A DNA stretch of 64,000 bases from Halocaridina rubra (lineage: Eukaryota; Arthropoda; Malacostraca; Decapoda; Atyidae): the NCBI GenBank assembly GCA_037179515.1, contig JAXCGZ010007713.1:12501-76500 (forward strand), read 5' to 3'. Numbering within the stretch: the stretch's first letter is position 1; every line of letters begins with the position of its first letter. Below the pieces are notes generated by a model, which was not told the DNA's origin, searched no databases, and was given only the letters and a program-made list of their open reading frames with translations. Below are positions 1 to 11,800 of the stretch, one piece after another. A program made the translations under genes and the position numbers.

Positions 1-1310
1 GTGTGTGTGTGTGTGTGTGGGTGGAGAAAAATAAAAAGAGAAGTGAAATAATGTACTTGGCGGTGGACAGAGCAAAACCAAACCAATACTTGAAAAGTAA
101 AGAACTGGCAAATATAAGAAAAAACCGAGAGACGTTAGAAAATAAGCAACTATGAAAAAAAAATAAGATAAAGCAGATGAAAATGAAGCTATGCCAAGTG
201 TATCATAGGGAAAATTGAAAGATCAATACCATGCGAAAGAAGACTGCAGAGGAAAGAATAATACGGGTAGACATGAAAAAAAAATCTAAATTTACTGTTT
301 GATAAAGCAAGGAAACAGACAGAAAACAAAACACAGTGAATGAAAAAGGAGCGGCTTCACTCTGGCTTATTTATTTTTTAGTCTTCTAATCGATTTACTC
401 AAAGCTAATGGCTATACGAAAAAAAAAAAAAACACTTACGGGATCATGATCTCGCTTTCCCCTACGTCAATATTCGGATCAGGTTGAGATAAACGACCCC
501 TAGTTCTTTAAAATAACCCCGTAAATTCTTAGTGTTGGTAAGTTAGGATAGGTTGGGTTAGGCATTAACCAGACGTAACCCAACCTCACAGTTTACAAGG
601 TTATATTATATCCAGGGGGTCTCTAATTTTAACATGATCCCAAATTCTTTTTATTTACTTTACTAGTAGAAAATTTGGGAGGAGAAATATTACCCCACTT
701 GTATATCTTGTGTAGTAAGGGTTGACTAAAAAGGATAGGGGAGTGAAGGGCGAAATATCCCATGCTTCTTGTAATGTTTGTTTCTTCGCAGAAAAGCTGC
801 TAGAAGGGGTGAGGAAATTCTGTTGATTTTAGTTGTGTCTTACGAATCAAATCGTATTGTATACAAAAGGTGTATCCTTTGGATGTTTTATGTTATGTTA
901 TACATATTTGTGTGTGTGGATGTATATGTATGTGTGTACGTATGTATGTATGTGTATGTGATATATATGTGTTCATGGTAAACATCCTTATTGTTGCAAA
1001 CTGCCCGTCTCCTAGTCAGTATGTGCTTGTTTTGATAGGAAACAATATCGATTGCGGTTCCCCGTCTACAAGCCACACAAAAGATAACTTTGTACTTTAG
1101 TTAGTTTTATATTTGTTTCATTTTCTTTTCGAAACAAGACATACATAACATGAAAATGTGAAACAAATGTGGAGTCTGACCCACAACTTTGATAAGGGGT
1201 TTGTATTTTACCGAGGCTAAACTAGTCATAGCTACAGCAAAAGTACCCTAACTTAATCTAACTTATCACTAGCCTAAGCAATCCCAACCAGTATTTAACT
1301 TTATTTTATG

Positions 1311-1372
1311 AGTTTGACACCAGGACAGGCAAGAAAATTACCCTCATCAGGTCCGGGCACGAAGAAAGCATT
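1311..1372 (-). repeat. 3' end of SINE family A (copy 1)
   Basis: Read on the - strand, this piece has a 'CCTGATGAGGG' box followed by 'GTCCTGGTGTCA', then an A-rich end. The same order occurs near 32518-32618 and 56040-56175 on the + strand. That makes a dispersed family with a shared 3' end, most simply a SINE or the 3' tail of a LINE. Confidence 0.5.
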
Positions 1373-1554
1373 AAGATGAAGTAAAAGTAAAAGGTTAAGG
1401 ACAAGGCAGAAAGAGGGGAATGATACACAATATGAAAAGCGAGGCTGAAAGAATAGTCGAAGTACTGAGAACCTAGATACATGGCAGGCTTAGGCCCCGA
1501 TATGACGATAGATTCGCTTTTTGAAGGATGAAATTGATATTCAAATTTAAACCT

Positions 1555-1745
1555 AGACCAAACCTAAGCTATGCTAACCTTATCTTAACCTAATACAACC
1601 TAACCCAAACTCTATCTTAATCTGTCTTAAGCTCTCCCAACCGTATTCTAACCTAAACTGACCTAACCTTAACCTCAGATATCTTAAGATAACTCTAACA
1701 TTACCCTAAGTTATCCTAGGCTCATCTTAGCCTAACCTAAGCCTA
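1555..1745. repeat. Degenerate CCTAA-type (telomere-like) tract
   Basis: About 190 bp are dominated by variants of 'CCTAA' and 'CTTAA' separated by a few bases, such as 'TTAACCTAA' and 'AGCCTAACCTAAGCC'. The arthropod telomeric unit is TTAGG/CCTAA, so this could be an interstitial telomere-like array that has decayed. Shorter TTAGG-like pieces occur at 540-590, 9076-9090, 26696-26708 and 27757-27765, which suggests a general low-complexity class rather than a fused chromosome end. Confidence 0.45.
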
Positions 1746-1772
1746 CCGTACTCATATCCAGATTGAAGTCCG

Positions 1773-2076
1773 AATTCTACATTTGATCCCAAAACTGCCC
1801 CTAACAATAGTATGAAACGAGGGGCACGGACACATTTTTAAGTTCCGGTTTTACGTCACAGACTCCCTTTTTTACCAAGGGCTAGGACGGTTACCTTCTT
1901 GCTAAGGACTGGTTTTGGCAGATGTAATCGTTACCCTGAGTGCATGCCCTTGCTAACCTCAGACCGTGACGGGGCGCGAACCCGCGACCTGACGCCTCAA
2001 TGTCGTATTCTGCATTTGATCCCAAAACTGCCCCTAACAATAGTATGAAACGAGGGGCACGGACACATTTTTAAGT
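1773..2076. repeat. 70-bp direct duplication flanking a SINE fragment
   Basis: Positions 1773-1843 and 2007-2076 are nearly identical; I see one substitution, 'TCTACATTT' against 'TCTGCATTT'. Each runs from an 'ATTC' start to 'TTTTTAAGT'. The block between them carries a tRNA-like SINE piece. The arrangement may be a tandem duplication that included the SINE, or a composite repeat with repeated ends. Confidence 0.75.
1846..2005 (-). repeat. tRNA-related SINE (copy 1)
   Basis: On the - strand the piece carries a B-box-like 'GGGTTCGCGCC' near its 5' end, as expected of a pol III promoter derived from a tRNA. A unique body follows, ending near 'GTCTGTGACGTAAAACC'. The A box is not clear, so the head is probably truncated. 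A shorter copy of the body lies at 9178-9275 in the same orientation. Confidence 0.6.
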
Positions 2077-2183
2077 GTACTTGGTAAATAAAAGAGGGAA
2101 AGAGAGCCAAGCACTTGGCGAGGGGACGCAATTCTGCTTCTCGCTAGTGTCATTAGCAGTCTATTCATGTTAATCTCGAGAAG

Positions 2184-2335
2184 GGGAAAGAGAGAGAGAG
2201 AGGATCTTGTTATTCATGAGGAGAGAGAGAGAGAGAGAGTTGCTCTGTTATTCATGACAAGAAAAGTTTAGCATGAGAGAGAGGTTTCTGTCATTCATAA
2301 CAAATTTTTTTAGTGCATGAGAGAGAGAGAGAGAC

Positions 2336-2377
<42 letters not shown>

Positions 2378-2401
2378 CTGTTATTCATGAAAGGAAAGGT
2401 T

Positions 2402-2459
<58 letters not shown>

Positions 2460-2531
2460 TGTTATTCACGACAAAAAGTTCATTGTGTGTTAAAGAGAAA
2501 GAGATATTTTTGTTATTCATGACAAGAAAAG

Positions 2532-2535
<4 letters not shown>
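2184..2535. repeat. Compound GA minisatellite with 'TTATTCATGA' spacers
   Basis: Blocks of (GA)n alternate with a spacer of about 25-35 bp built on 'TGTTATTCATGACAAGAAAAG'-like sequence. I count at least six spacers (near 2207, 2250, 2290, 2380, 2460 and 2512). A related 'TTTTTATTCATGAGAAG' recurs at 2958. It is a two-level repeat, not a plain microsatellite. Serine/leucine or arginine/glutamate frames through it are artefacts of the dinucleotide. Confidence 0.8.

Positions 2536-2617
<82 letters not shown>
2533..2617. repeat. (GT)n microsatellite
   Basis: This run of GT is broken once near 2573. It abuts the 3' end of a LINE fragment beginning at 2617. Read on the LINE strand, the fragment ends in an (AC)n tail. 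Confidence 0.95.
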
Positions 2618-2619
<2 letters not shown>

Positions 2620-2825
2620 TACCTAATTGTGCTTACAGGAAAGAGCCCGAGCTAGTAATTTCCCGTCTCTTGGTCTTTTCTATTTTTTTTTTTACTTAGT
2701 GATACTTATCATACTTGTCCTTAAAATTATGGATTGAGTTAGCATTAACTACCTCCTCGCTCAGCGAATTCCAATTACCAACTACTCTTACTTTAAAAAA
2801 AGCACTTCCTTACATCCTGCAAAGA
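2617..2825 (-). mobile_element. LINE 3' fragment (copy 1)
   Basis: This is a decayed 3' end of a non-LTR retrotransposon on the - strand. It shares a 3' untranslated end ('TTAGGTAATTAC') and the last reverse-transcriptase ORF codons with the copies at 4381-4912 and 7288-7812. It is cut off upstream near 2825, where 'CATCTTTGCAGGATG' marks the coding part shared with the 4.4-kb copy. It adjoins (GT)n at its 3' side. Confidence 0.7.
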
Positions 2826-2886
2826 TGTAAATAATAAATATACTAATGGATAAGTAGATGAAAATTAAATAAATATGACCTCAGCT

Positions 2887-2888
<2 letters not shown>

Positions 2889-2965
<77 letters not shown>

Positions 2966-2987
2966 ATTCATGAGAAGAAGAAGAAGA

Positions 2988-3051
<64 letters not shown>

Positions 3052-3073
3052 GATGATGATGATGATGATGATG
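2889..3073. repeat. (GA)n, (GAA)n and (GAT)n compound microsatellite
   Basis: Two (GA)n runs (about 2889-2958 and 2993-3046) are separated by a short 'TTATTCATGAGAAG' spacer with AAG units. A (GAT)n run follows to 3073. Confidence 0.95.
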
Positions 3074-3094
3074 CTCAGTACTACCTTTTTTTTT

Positions 3095-3228
3095 TTTAAG
3101 GATGGGATAGGATAGGAAGGGAAAAAAAGGGGATGGGATTAAGTATATAAGGGAATTGGAGGGAAAAGCATGAAAATTAAATAAAATAAGAGATAAAAAT
3201 GAGAGGGGCAGACCCTCGTGCTAAGTTT
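3095..3228. repeat. Dispersed repeat B (copy 1)
   Basis: The piece starts with 'GGATAGGATAGG'-like units and ends in 'AGACCCTCGTGCTAAG'. A second copy with the same order of motifs lies at 5562-5745 and ends in 'AAACCCTCGTGCTAAT'. The copies are diverged and show no coding sequence. Confidence 0.6.
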
Positions 3229-3362
3229 TGATCTGGAATTAGGATCGAGAGTTCCCTTTTCATACAAAATTTTTTTATTACAATTTGGTGTATAGGGTCC
3301 AAATCTTAGGCCTGGCGTTCTAAATATCAAAATGAATATAACATCGTATTCGGTAGTATTGG

Positions 3363-3363
<1 letters not shown>

Positions 3364-3413
<50 letters not shown>
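3364..3413. repeat. (GA)n microsatellite
   Basis: Pure GA run of about 50 bp; serine/leucine frames across it are not genes. Confidence 0.95.
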
Positions 3414-3416
<3 letters not shown>

Positions 3417-3658
3417 GTATTGTGGCATTGTTGGAAGAACACCTCATATGAGAGAGAGAGCATCTGGCACAGTTGGAAAAGCACCCGGAAAATAATAGAA
3501 AAAAATCGATATACATCGTGAAAGCAGATCGATTTACTTGATTTGACAACCAAAGGGAAAAAGTTCATAGGAATGAGCGGAGTAGCTAGCTGAAAATAGT
3601 TTCCTCATGGCTGGTATAATGAAGTGTGAGGAGTTTGAGCGAAAGGGTGTGGGGTTGC

Positions 3659-3779
<121 letters not shown>

Positions 3780-4211
3780 TTTCCCCACTGAGCCTGGTAT
3801 TTGAAGCGTTAGGAGCTGGAGGAGCAGTTTCGGAATGAAGGGAGCTGTGTGGTTTCCATGAAGAGTAAGGTTTAATGAATGAAGGGGAGGTTATCTGAAG
3901 CATTGCATTGGAAGCTGTGTAGGTGAGACATTTGGAAGATGGACTCAACTGGGTTTGCATTAGAAGCGAGGGGAGTTTAGGGATGATAAGGGGCGTGGGT
4001 GCCATGTGGCTGTGAAGGTGAGGCATTTGGAAGATAGACTGCACTGGGTGTAAGTGGAAGGTAAGAAAATATCCTCAGAAGTTTGGCAGTAGGAGTAAAG
4101 AATATTCAAAGCAAACGTCGAAAATCGTAAAAGTTGATGATCGGGAAATAAAAGATAGAAACAGATTATCTAAAAGTAGGTTGAATTTTAATTGGGCTGT
4201 ATATTTATCTG

Positions 4212-5174
<963 letters not shown>

Positions 5175-5204
5175 ATTTAGTGCTGTATGCTAACAGTTTG
5201 TACT

Positions 5205-5213
5205 TATATATAT

Positions 5214-5276
<63 letters not shown>
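5205..5276. repeat. (TA)n microsatellite
   Basis: TA run with one slip near 5222, directly right of the inverted-repeat locus. Confidence 0.95.
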
Positions 5277-5279
<3 letters not shown>

Positions 5280-5388
5280 ATCTGAACGGTCGCTAGCTCC
5301 CTCGTCATTGCCCATAGAGCAAAGTAATCCCCCTATTTGTTTTCCTTTCATGATGTCGGCTACCCCCCAATAAAAGGGGAAAACAGCC

Positions 5389-5393
<5 letters not shown>

Positions 5394-5466
<73 letters not shown>
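5394..5466. repeat. (TA)n microsatellite
   Basis: Pure TA run of about 72 bp. No associated gene is visible. Confidence 0.95.
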
Positions 5467-5467
<1 letters not shown>

Positions 5468-5561
5468 TGATGAAGCCAATAGGGTGTCCCTAGCTGAACA
5501 GAAAAGGAAAGTCAACAGAGGCTTCATAAAACCTTTTCAGCCCTCAACCTTCTTCTTCTTC

Positions 5562-5745
5562 TTAGGATAGGATAGGATAGGTGGGGGAAGAATAGTGACG
5601 GCATCGAGTGAACTCTCTTAGCCCTATTCAGGGTGTCATCACTGGGGAGAGGGGGATAAAGGATGGGAAGGATTGGGGGGATAAGCACGAAATTTAAGGA
5701 AGTAAGAGATGAATAGAGAGGAGCAAACCCTCGTGCTAATCCCTC
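5562..5745. repeat. Dispersed repeat B (copy 2)
   Basis: This copy shares 'GGATAGGATAGG', 'GGATGGGAAGGA', 'AAGCACGAAA' and a closing 'ACCCTCGTGCTAA' with 3095-3228. It is longer than copy 1 by an internal stretch at about 5595-5650. Confidence 0.6.
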
Positions 5746-5871
5746 AACCTTTCTTCCATAAGTTGTTTCGTAGAAAGAAAAAACATCTGGGAGAATGAGA
5801 TTGCCAGCTTTCAATGACCTATCTCTCTTAGTCGGCTCTTATGCACGCAGTCAATAAGAGTGCAGTTGTTT

Positions 5872-5872
<1 letters not shown>

Positions 5873-5926
<54 letters not shown>

Positions 5927-5988
5927 TATTATTATTATGATAATATTTATTATTATTTTTATTATTGTTATTATTATTATTATTATTA

Positions 5989-6053
<65 letters not shown>

Positions 6054-6095
6054 AATTATTATTATTATAATAGTAGTAATAATAATAATAATAAT
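5873..6095. repeat. (AAT)n followed by (ATT)n, self-complementary
   Basis: An (ATA)n run (5873-5924) is followed by a longer (ATT)n run (about 5929-6050) and another short (AAT)n run to 6095. The two orientations are complementary, so one strand can fold on itself over a long distance. Poly-Ile/Leu/Asn frames through it are not genes. Confidence 0.95.
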
Positions 6096-6299
6096 TGCAC
6101 TTTTCACAATATCAAGTTGGAAAATGTTTCCTCTGGTCCATGTTTAAGGTTTTGGGGGTGTAGGAAGGAAGGGCTTCCAATGGGGGGGGGAGGGTTCTCT
6201 GATGCGAAACGGGCATCAGTGAGGGAAGGAGAGGCCATAAAGCTGTATTTAGGAGACCTTAACCTACTCCCTTAATAAGAGAAAATGGTAAAATAAGTT

Positions 6300-6480
6300 T
6301 GTATTTATCTAATTGTGTTCAAGGGCTAGAGCCTTATGCTCGTGGCTCCCCGTCTCCAGGCCATATATTTATTTCTTTTTAGTGGCGTTCGTCATGCCTC
6401 TCCTTAAAACTATGAATGCGTTTAGTGATTACAGTTTCCTCTTGTAATGAATTCCAGTTTCGAACTATTCTTAAACTAAA
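6300..6480 (-). mobile_element. LINE 3' fragment, diverged subfamily (copy 3)
   Basis: The order of motifs matches the other LINE ends (a 'TTAGATAAATAC' end, 'CGAGCATAAGGCTCTAGCCC', then degenerate coding). Sequence identity is clearly lower, so this is probably an older subfamily. It is truncated upstream near 6480 beside a short (TA)n run (6494-6515). Confidence 0.6.
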
Positions 6481-6845
6481 ACTAAGTAGTAATTATATAT
6501 ATATATATATATATAGTCAAATTAACACACGTATGAGGGACGTGAGAAACTCTCTAAATGAATTATAACAAGATTACACAGAGAGTAAAATCTATATGAG
6601 AGAGACTTATCTCATGGAGAGGGGAGCGTGTGTGGGCCATTTTTATAGCCCCTAGGGCAAAATATTTTTCCGGTTCTTTACCTAGTAATATTTTACTTCT
6701 CTATAGCTTTTTCTCTCTCTTTATTTATTTGTCTGTCTGTTTACATATTATTACTCTGTCAATCAACCTTATTTGTTGTCAAGTTCTTAAGAAATAACCG
6801 AGTCACAAATGAGTGTTGGCAAATTACAGAAAATCATCATCATCA

Positions 6846-6846
6846 A

Positions 6847-6915
<69 letters not shown>

Positions 6916-6925
6916 CATTATTATT
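6846..6925. repeat. (ATT)n microsatellite
   Basis: Trinucleotide run of about 80 bp with a few interruptions at the right end. Confidence 0.95.
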
Positions 6926-7287
6926 GTTATTATTTGCACTGAAAACTGGTCATGAATAATAATGATAGCTATGGTATTAATGATAAGAAAAAATTCCCAA
7001 AGAACATAGTAGAATGCATTTAGGATATCTAACTTCTCCTAGTAATATAGCATGCTTCCACAACCCATCCATGGTAAACATAAAATTTACAAATATATAT
7101 ATATTTTTCCTTTTTTTCGTGTGTGCAGTGGAACAATGAAGGATTGAAGAATTAACTTGATATCTTATTTCTAACTGCAGTAGCTATATGTTATAGACAC
7201 TACCTTCCAACTGTACTCTCATATCAGTGTATTATTAGGATTCTACATCTACAGATATGTAAGGGTTGCCTTCAGGCTTATGAACAA

Positions 7288-7812
7288 GGAAATGTTCAGA
7301 AATATTTATGTAACCGATGTGGCCAAAACTTGAATATGCAGCCTCCCTTTTGAAATCCACACTTGAAAAAGCACTTAGTTAAGATGGAAAAAGTTCAAAG
7401 ACATGCCACGAAACTGGTGCCAGAAATACGCAATCTCAGCTATGATGAGAGACTGAGGAAATTTGACTTACTATCACTCGAATCTAGGAGAGTGATGGAG
7501 GATATCTTGACAGTTTTTAAATTCCCTCATGATTATGACAGAATGGATTGAGATCGATATTTTGATTTGGCTGGCACAAGAACTAGAGGTCATAATATGA
7601 AGCTTCATGAGAAAATTTCTTTGCATAATGTAAGAAAGTACTTTTTCAGTGTAAGAATAGGTAATGATTGGGATTCGCTAAGCAAGGATGTAGCTAATGC
7701 TAGCTCAATCCATAGTATTAAGGACAAGTATAATAAGTATCACTAAGCACAAAAATGGAACCGACCAGGAGACGTTGCTACGAGCATAGGGCTCTTTCCC
7801 GTAAGCACAGTT
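7288..7812 (+). pseudogene. LINE 3' fragment with reverse-transcriptase C-terminus (copy 4)
   Basis: Same LINE as the 4381-4912 copy but in the opposite orientation. The frame reads '[18 protein letters not shown]', 'SYDERLRKFDLLSLESRRV' and 'VFKFPHDYDRMD', then meets a stop at 7549-7551 where copy 2 has Arg. It resumes with 'FDLAGTRTRGHN', 'VRKYFFSVRIG' and a terminal 'KYNKYH' stop. The 3' UTR ends 'AGTTAGGTAATTACATACG' and passes into a (TA)n tract of about 97 bp. Confidence 0.85.
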
Positions 7813-7827
7813 AGGTAATTACATACG

Positions 7828-7930
<103 letters not shown>

Positions 7931-8473
7931 TATGACGGAGACAACTAAATTGACAAAAAGACTAACATTTCCCTTACAAGAAGGCGCCCCCAAAAATATG
8001 ATGAAAAACACCAGACCTCCATCACAAGTAAAATGTTGGAGGAAAATTTGAAGATACAACATAGAGAAAAAAAATTTCGACATCTGCAAATTCTAGAATC
8101 GCTCTACATACATAAGTTAGTTCCTTTTAAGAATGTGCAAACGCCAGATTTTATACTCTGCCAAATCTGAAAGTAAAGAGCAGAGGCCAGAGATAAGGAT
8201 GCTTGGGGTCCATCCTCCAACAATTCTGGAAACTTCGCGGAGATACTGAATCTTTCTGGTGAATATAAACTAAAGGTGGATATTAGATATCATATATAAC
8301 CTCCATCCACGACCAATTAGATTATCATTTGATAATGTACGAAACGCTATGAATCCAATTAAATTTTCCGACTTATTGCATATGCATAGTCTCAACAGTA
8401 ATGAAAAAGTTGTTGTAAGAACTTTGCAAACGTTATTCAAGAGAATTGCAAATGAAAAAACAGCGGTCATATT

Positions 8474-8673
<200 letters not shown>

Positions 8674-8735
8674 TATATTTTATTTTATCTTAACATATTC
8701 TCTGTGTTTTATATATGTGTTGTCTTATATTGCAG

Positions 8736-8855
8736 AATCAGATTTTGGAGCGCATGGTTGGGGATCGGGTCTGTCTTACAAGACCGGAGGAAGACCGTCG
8801 AAGACGAACGATCATTGTTGAAAAGGAAAATGGATCTTTTGGCTTTACAATACAG
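8736..8855 (+). CDS. Tamalin-like exon 1 of window: start of PDZ domain
   Basis: The acceptor is 'TTATATTGCAG' and the donor is 'ATACAG|GTTAGT'. The 40 codons are in phase 0 at both ends. The exon encodes a basic stretch ('[18 protein letters not shown]') and the PDZ ligand-binding loop 'SFGFTIQ'. It begins '[13 protein letters not shown]', so the protein continues upstream, outside the window or beyond the TA tract. Confidence 0.85.
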
Positions 8856-11800
8856 GTTAGTAAATGGGTTAAAAGTTAACAAGTATTGATGTATGATGTG
8901 AATTAATATTCAGTACTTTCAGTAACTTCAACCTCTTGGCCCCTGATACTATATGTGTTTATTACAGTATATTGCTCGGATGATATATTTTCTGTTGGTG
9001 TTATTATAGTACTTGTTGAACCTCATTGTCAGTAGTCTGTTGTACCCTTATCAAACTAACTTAATCTAACATAAGCTTGTTAGGTTAGGGTAAATTAGAG
9101 TACAGATAGGGAGGTAAACTACATACTGCAATAGCACCATTTTTTTTTTTGTAGTGATAGGACATCAAATAGATGATGATTCGGTTTTACGTCTCATACT
9201 CCCTTTTCTACTAAGGGCTAGGACGGTTGCCTTCATGCGAAGGATTTGTTTGGCAAATGTAATCGTTACCCTACATCAAATAGATAATGAATTCAATATG
9301 TATCTACTAGTGCAAGACTTTTGATTGTAAATTAATGTATATATGCATTCCCTGTATATTTATTTTTCATATTCTGATGTTTTTCAGAGCTATGGTATTC
9401 ATTACAAGAAAGATGGAGAAATTGAAGTTATAACATATGTTGATTACGTCGAATACTCTGGCCCAGCTTTTAGGGCTGGAATGAGAGAAGGTAAGTACTG
9501 TAAATTATTATATCCTTTTTTTAACCTTTTGAAAGTCATGTTTTTTAATTACATTGTACTCTATATAGCTATCCATTATATTTGTGTAACTTCGAAAATT
9601 TGTTTTACATTTTTCTTTGTTACTACAGTATAATCGAATTATCAGATCTTTATAGTGTAGTTTTTATAATTATGGGAATTCTTTTCTACACAGCATATTT
9701 CCTTATTTTCTGATTTGATCATGTTATATGTAATACTATGAAATTAACTTTACTCTTGTTGTAAATTTCATTGTAAAGAGCAAATATTAGTGTGTACGGA
9801 CCTTGTGAACAAGCTTAACCAAATACTGTATGTTGAAGTTCTATTAGCCATGGATTCTCAAGAAGATAATGAGGCTTTGAGGAAGAACGTTTGAAAAAGC
9901 CAATGTTTCAAATATATATATAAAAAGTATATATCAAGCTGACTTCATTTACAAGTAAATTATAGCTATTTATGATTATTTTGTCACAATATTTCCTTTG
10001 TGGCAGGTGATGTTATTTTGTCAATCAATGGCCACGACATGGAAAAAGCCGACCACAAGGCTCTTGTTAATTTTATCCAGGGATGTGGCGACAGGATGAG
10101 AATGGTTGTGCTGTTTGAGGATTGTGTTCACAAGGTAATGAATGTAGCCAGGTTTTATTTGATATTAATAAAAAAGAATCTTGTTCATATATTTAAATTT
10201 AAAGTAAGAAGAGGGAGTATTTATAGTTCTCATATTCTTATACAGTATTTATATATTTTAATATTCTGTAGATATTTTGGAATATAGTGTGAATGAAAGT
10301 TCAAAGCAATCTCAAGTACTCTGGCTGTCTGGACCATTTTAAACAGAGATTTTGTTATTTTTTTTTAATATTTCATATTATTAATAGAAAAACAATAGTG
10401 GTAAAAGATATCCATCTCTGATTATCCTAAATTAATGCCAGTTTGATTAATACAGCTTTGTAATTTATACAGACTTTGATATTTTTTATTCTACCTCGGT
10501 AAATAGACTCTTCTATTCTCCCTCTTGAAGATTTTCTTATATCATGAATTTTTAGATCATATACTGCATTCACTTCAAATAGTCAGTCTCTAATTCCAGT
10601 ATACGCTATCACCTTTTAGGCACTCTAATGTATGAAACTGAAATATCCAACAAAGCACGAAATATCAGTTTCACATTTTCTAAATTGCAGTTTATGAATA
10701 TGGGAATTATATGCCTTTGAAGGGTCTTCAGTGTATGTGAACAGATTACTGGGAATTCTGCTGTTTATCTATATAAGCTACTTTGCTAGGTTTTGTCATT
10801 TTGCTGGACAGCTTAAAGCAAAAGCCTAATCTGCTATGTTTGCCACATTCATATACCAATTAACTAAGGTTTTGTCATACTAAAGCCAGCCTGTTTTGGT
10901 TATAAGTTAATTCTTATGAAACCACTTTGCCTAACCAGTTTTTGTCTTTATTAGTTCTACTGCAGTTATTCCTACCTCTATTGCTGCCCTTATTTCCCTT
11001 TGTACTATAAGTAGCTGTTTACATTCTGTTTTGAACTGCAGGTGGAATTACACATGAGGTACATCCAACTACAACGACTTCTTCAGGAGAAAATGTCTGA
11101 CCTGGAACGTCTGTGTCACCAAGAAAAATCTCTACTGGCCGGTAAGTTGGCGTCTTCCCCTGTGCGTCACGCCTTCAACATCGCCCACGCCCGCCTCCTC
11201 GACTGGCTGAGGGCACAACGCCGGCTTCTCTCACCACCCAGGGATCTCACCTGCTTCCTTCCCACTTCTCACTCCACTTCCACTTCTACCTTCCACACCC
11301 TCACATCTGCAGCTCACCATCATCCTCACTCCTCAGCTGCTTCCAGGCATCATAGCATCAGTGTTTCTCACAGTCGAAAGCACTCCATGCCTGTCATGTC
11401 TGTCCACAGCCACTTCCATCATCACCATCCTCAAGATATCAGTACTTTCAGAAACAACGCTTCCCTGTTAGAAGATCATGGGAGAGGGTATGCTTGGAAA
11501 ATGAGCAGCATTAGTTCGCCACAAATAAAGGATTGTAAAGAAAAATTTACCTTTGCAGAATCACCTAGTGATAGTAGAACAGTAGATAAAGTGGATAATC
11601 TTAAATCGCCACCTTGCTCTGCAATGAGCTGTGCAAACACTCTTTATAGCAAGGATACCCTTGGTTGTACTCAAGGATTTATGGGATGGGAGAATGCTAT
11701 TTGTGTTGATAACAATATTACTTCCAGCCATACTTTTACAAGTAACGTTAACAATAGACTACCTGTAAGTATAGGTCAGAGTTACATTAATCCATCTAAT

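Larger units (their letters stand above)
1..2180. other. Gene-free left flank with repeats
   Basis: I see no supported gene here. The stretch opens inside a (GT)n run. It contains CCTAA/TTAGG-like tracts, a 70-bp direct duplication, a tRNA-related SINE fragment and the 3' end of a second SINE family, each listed separately. Open frames at 778-1100 fall on (TGTA)n-like low-complexity DNA and have no protein-like composition. Confidence 0.7.
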
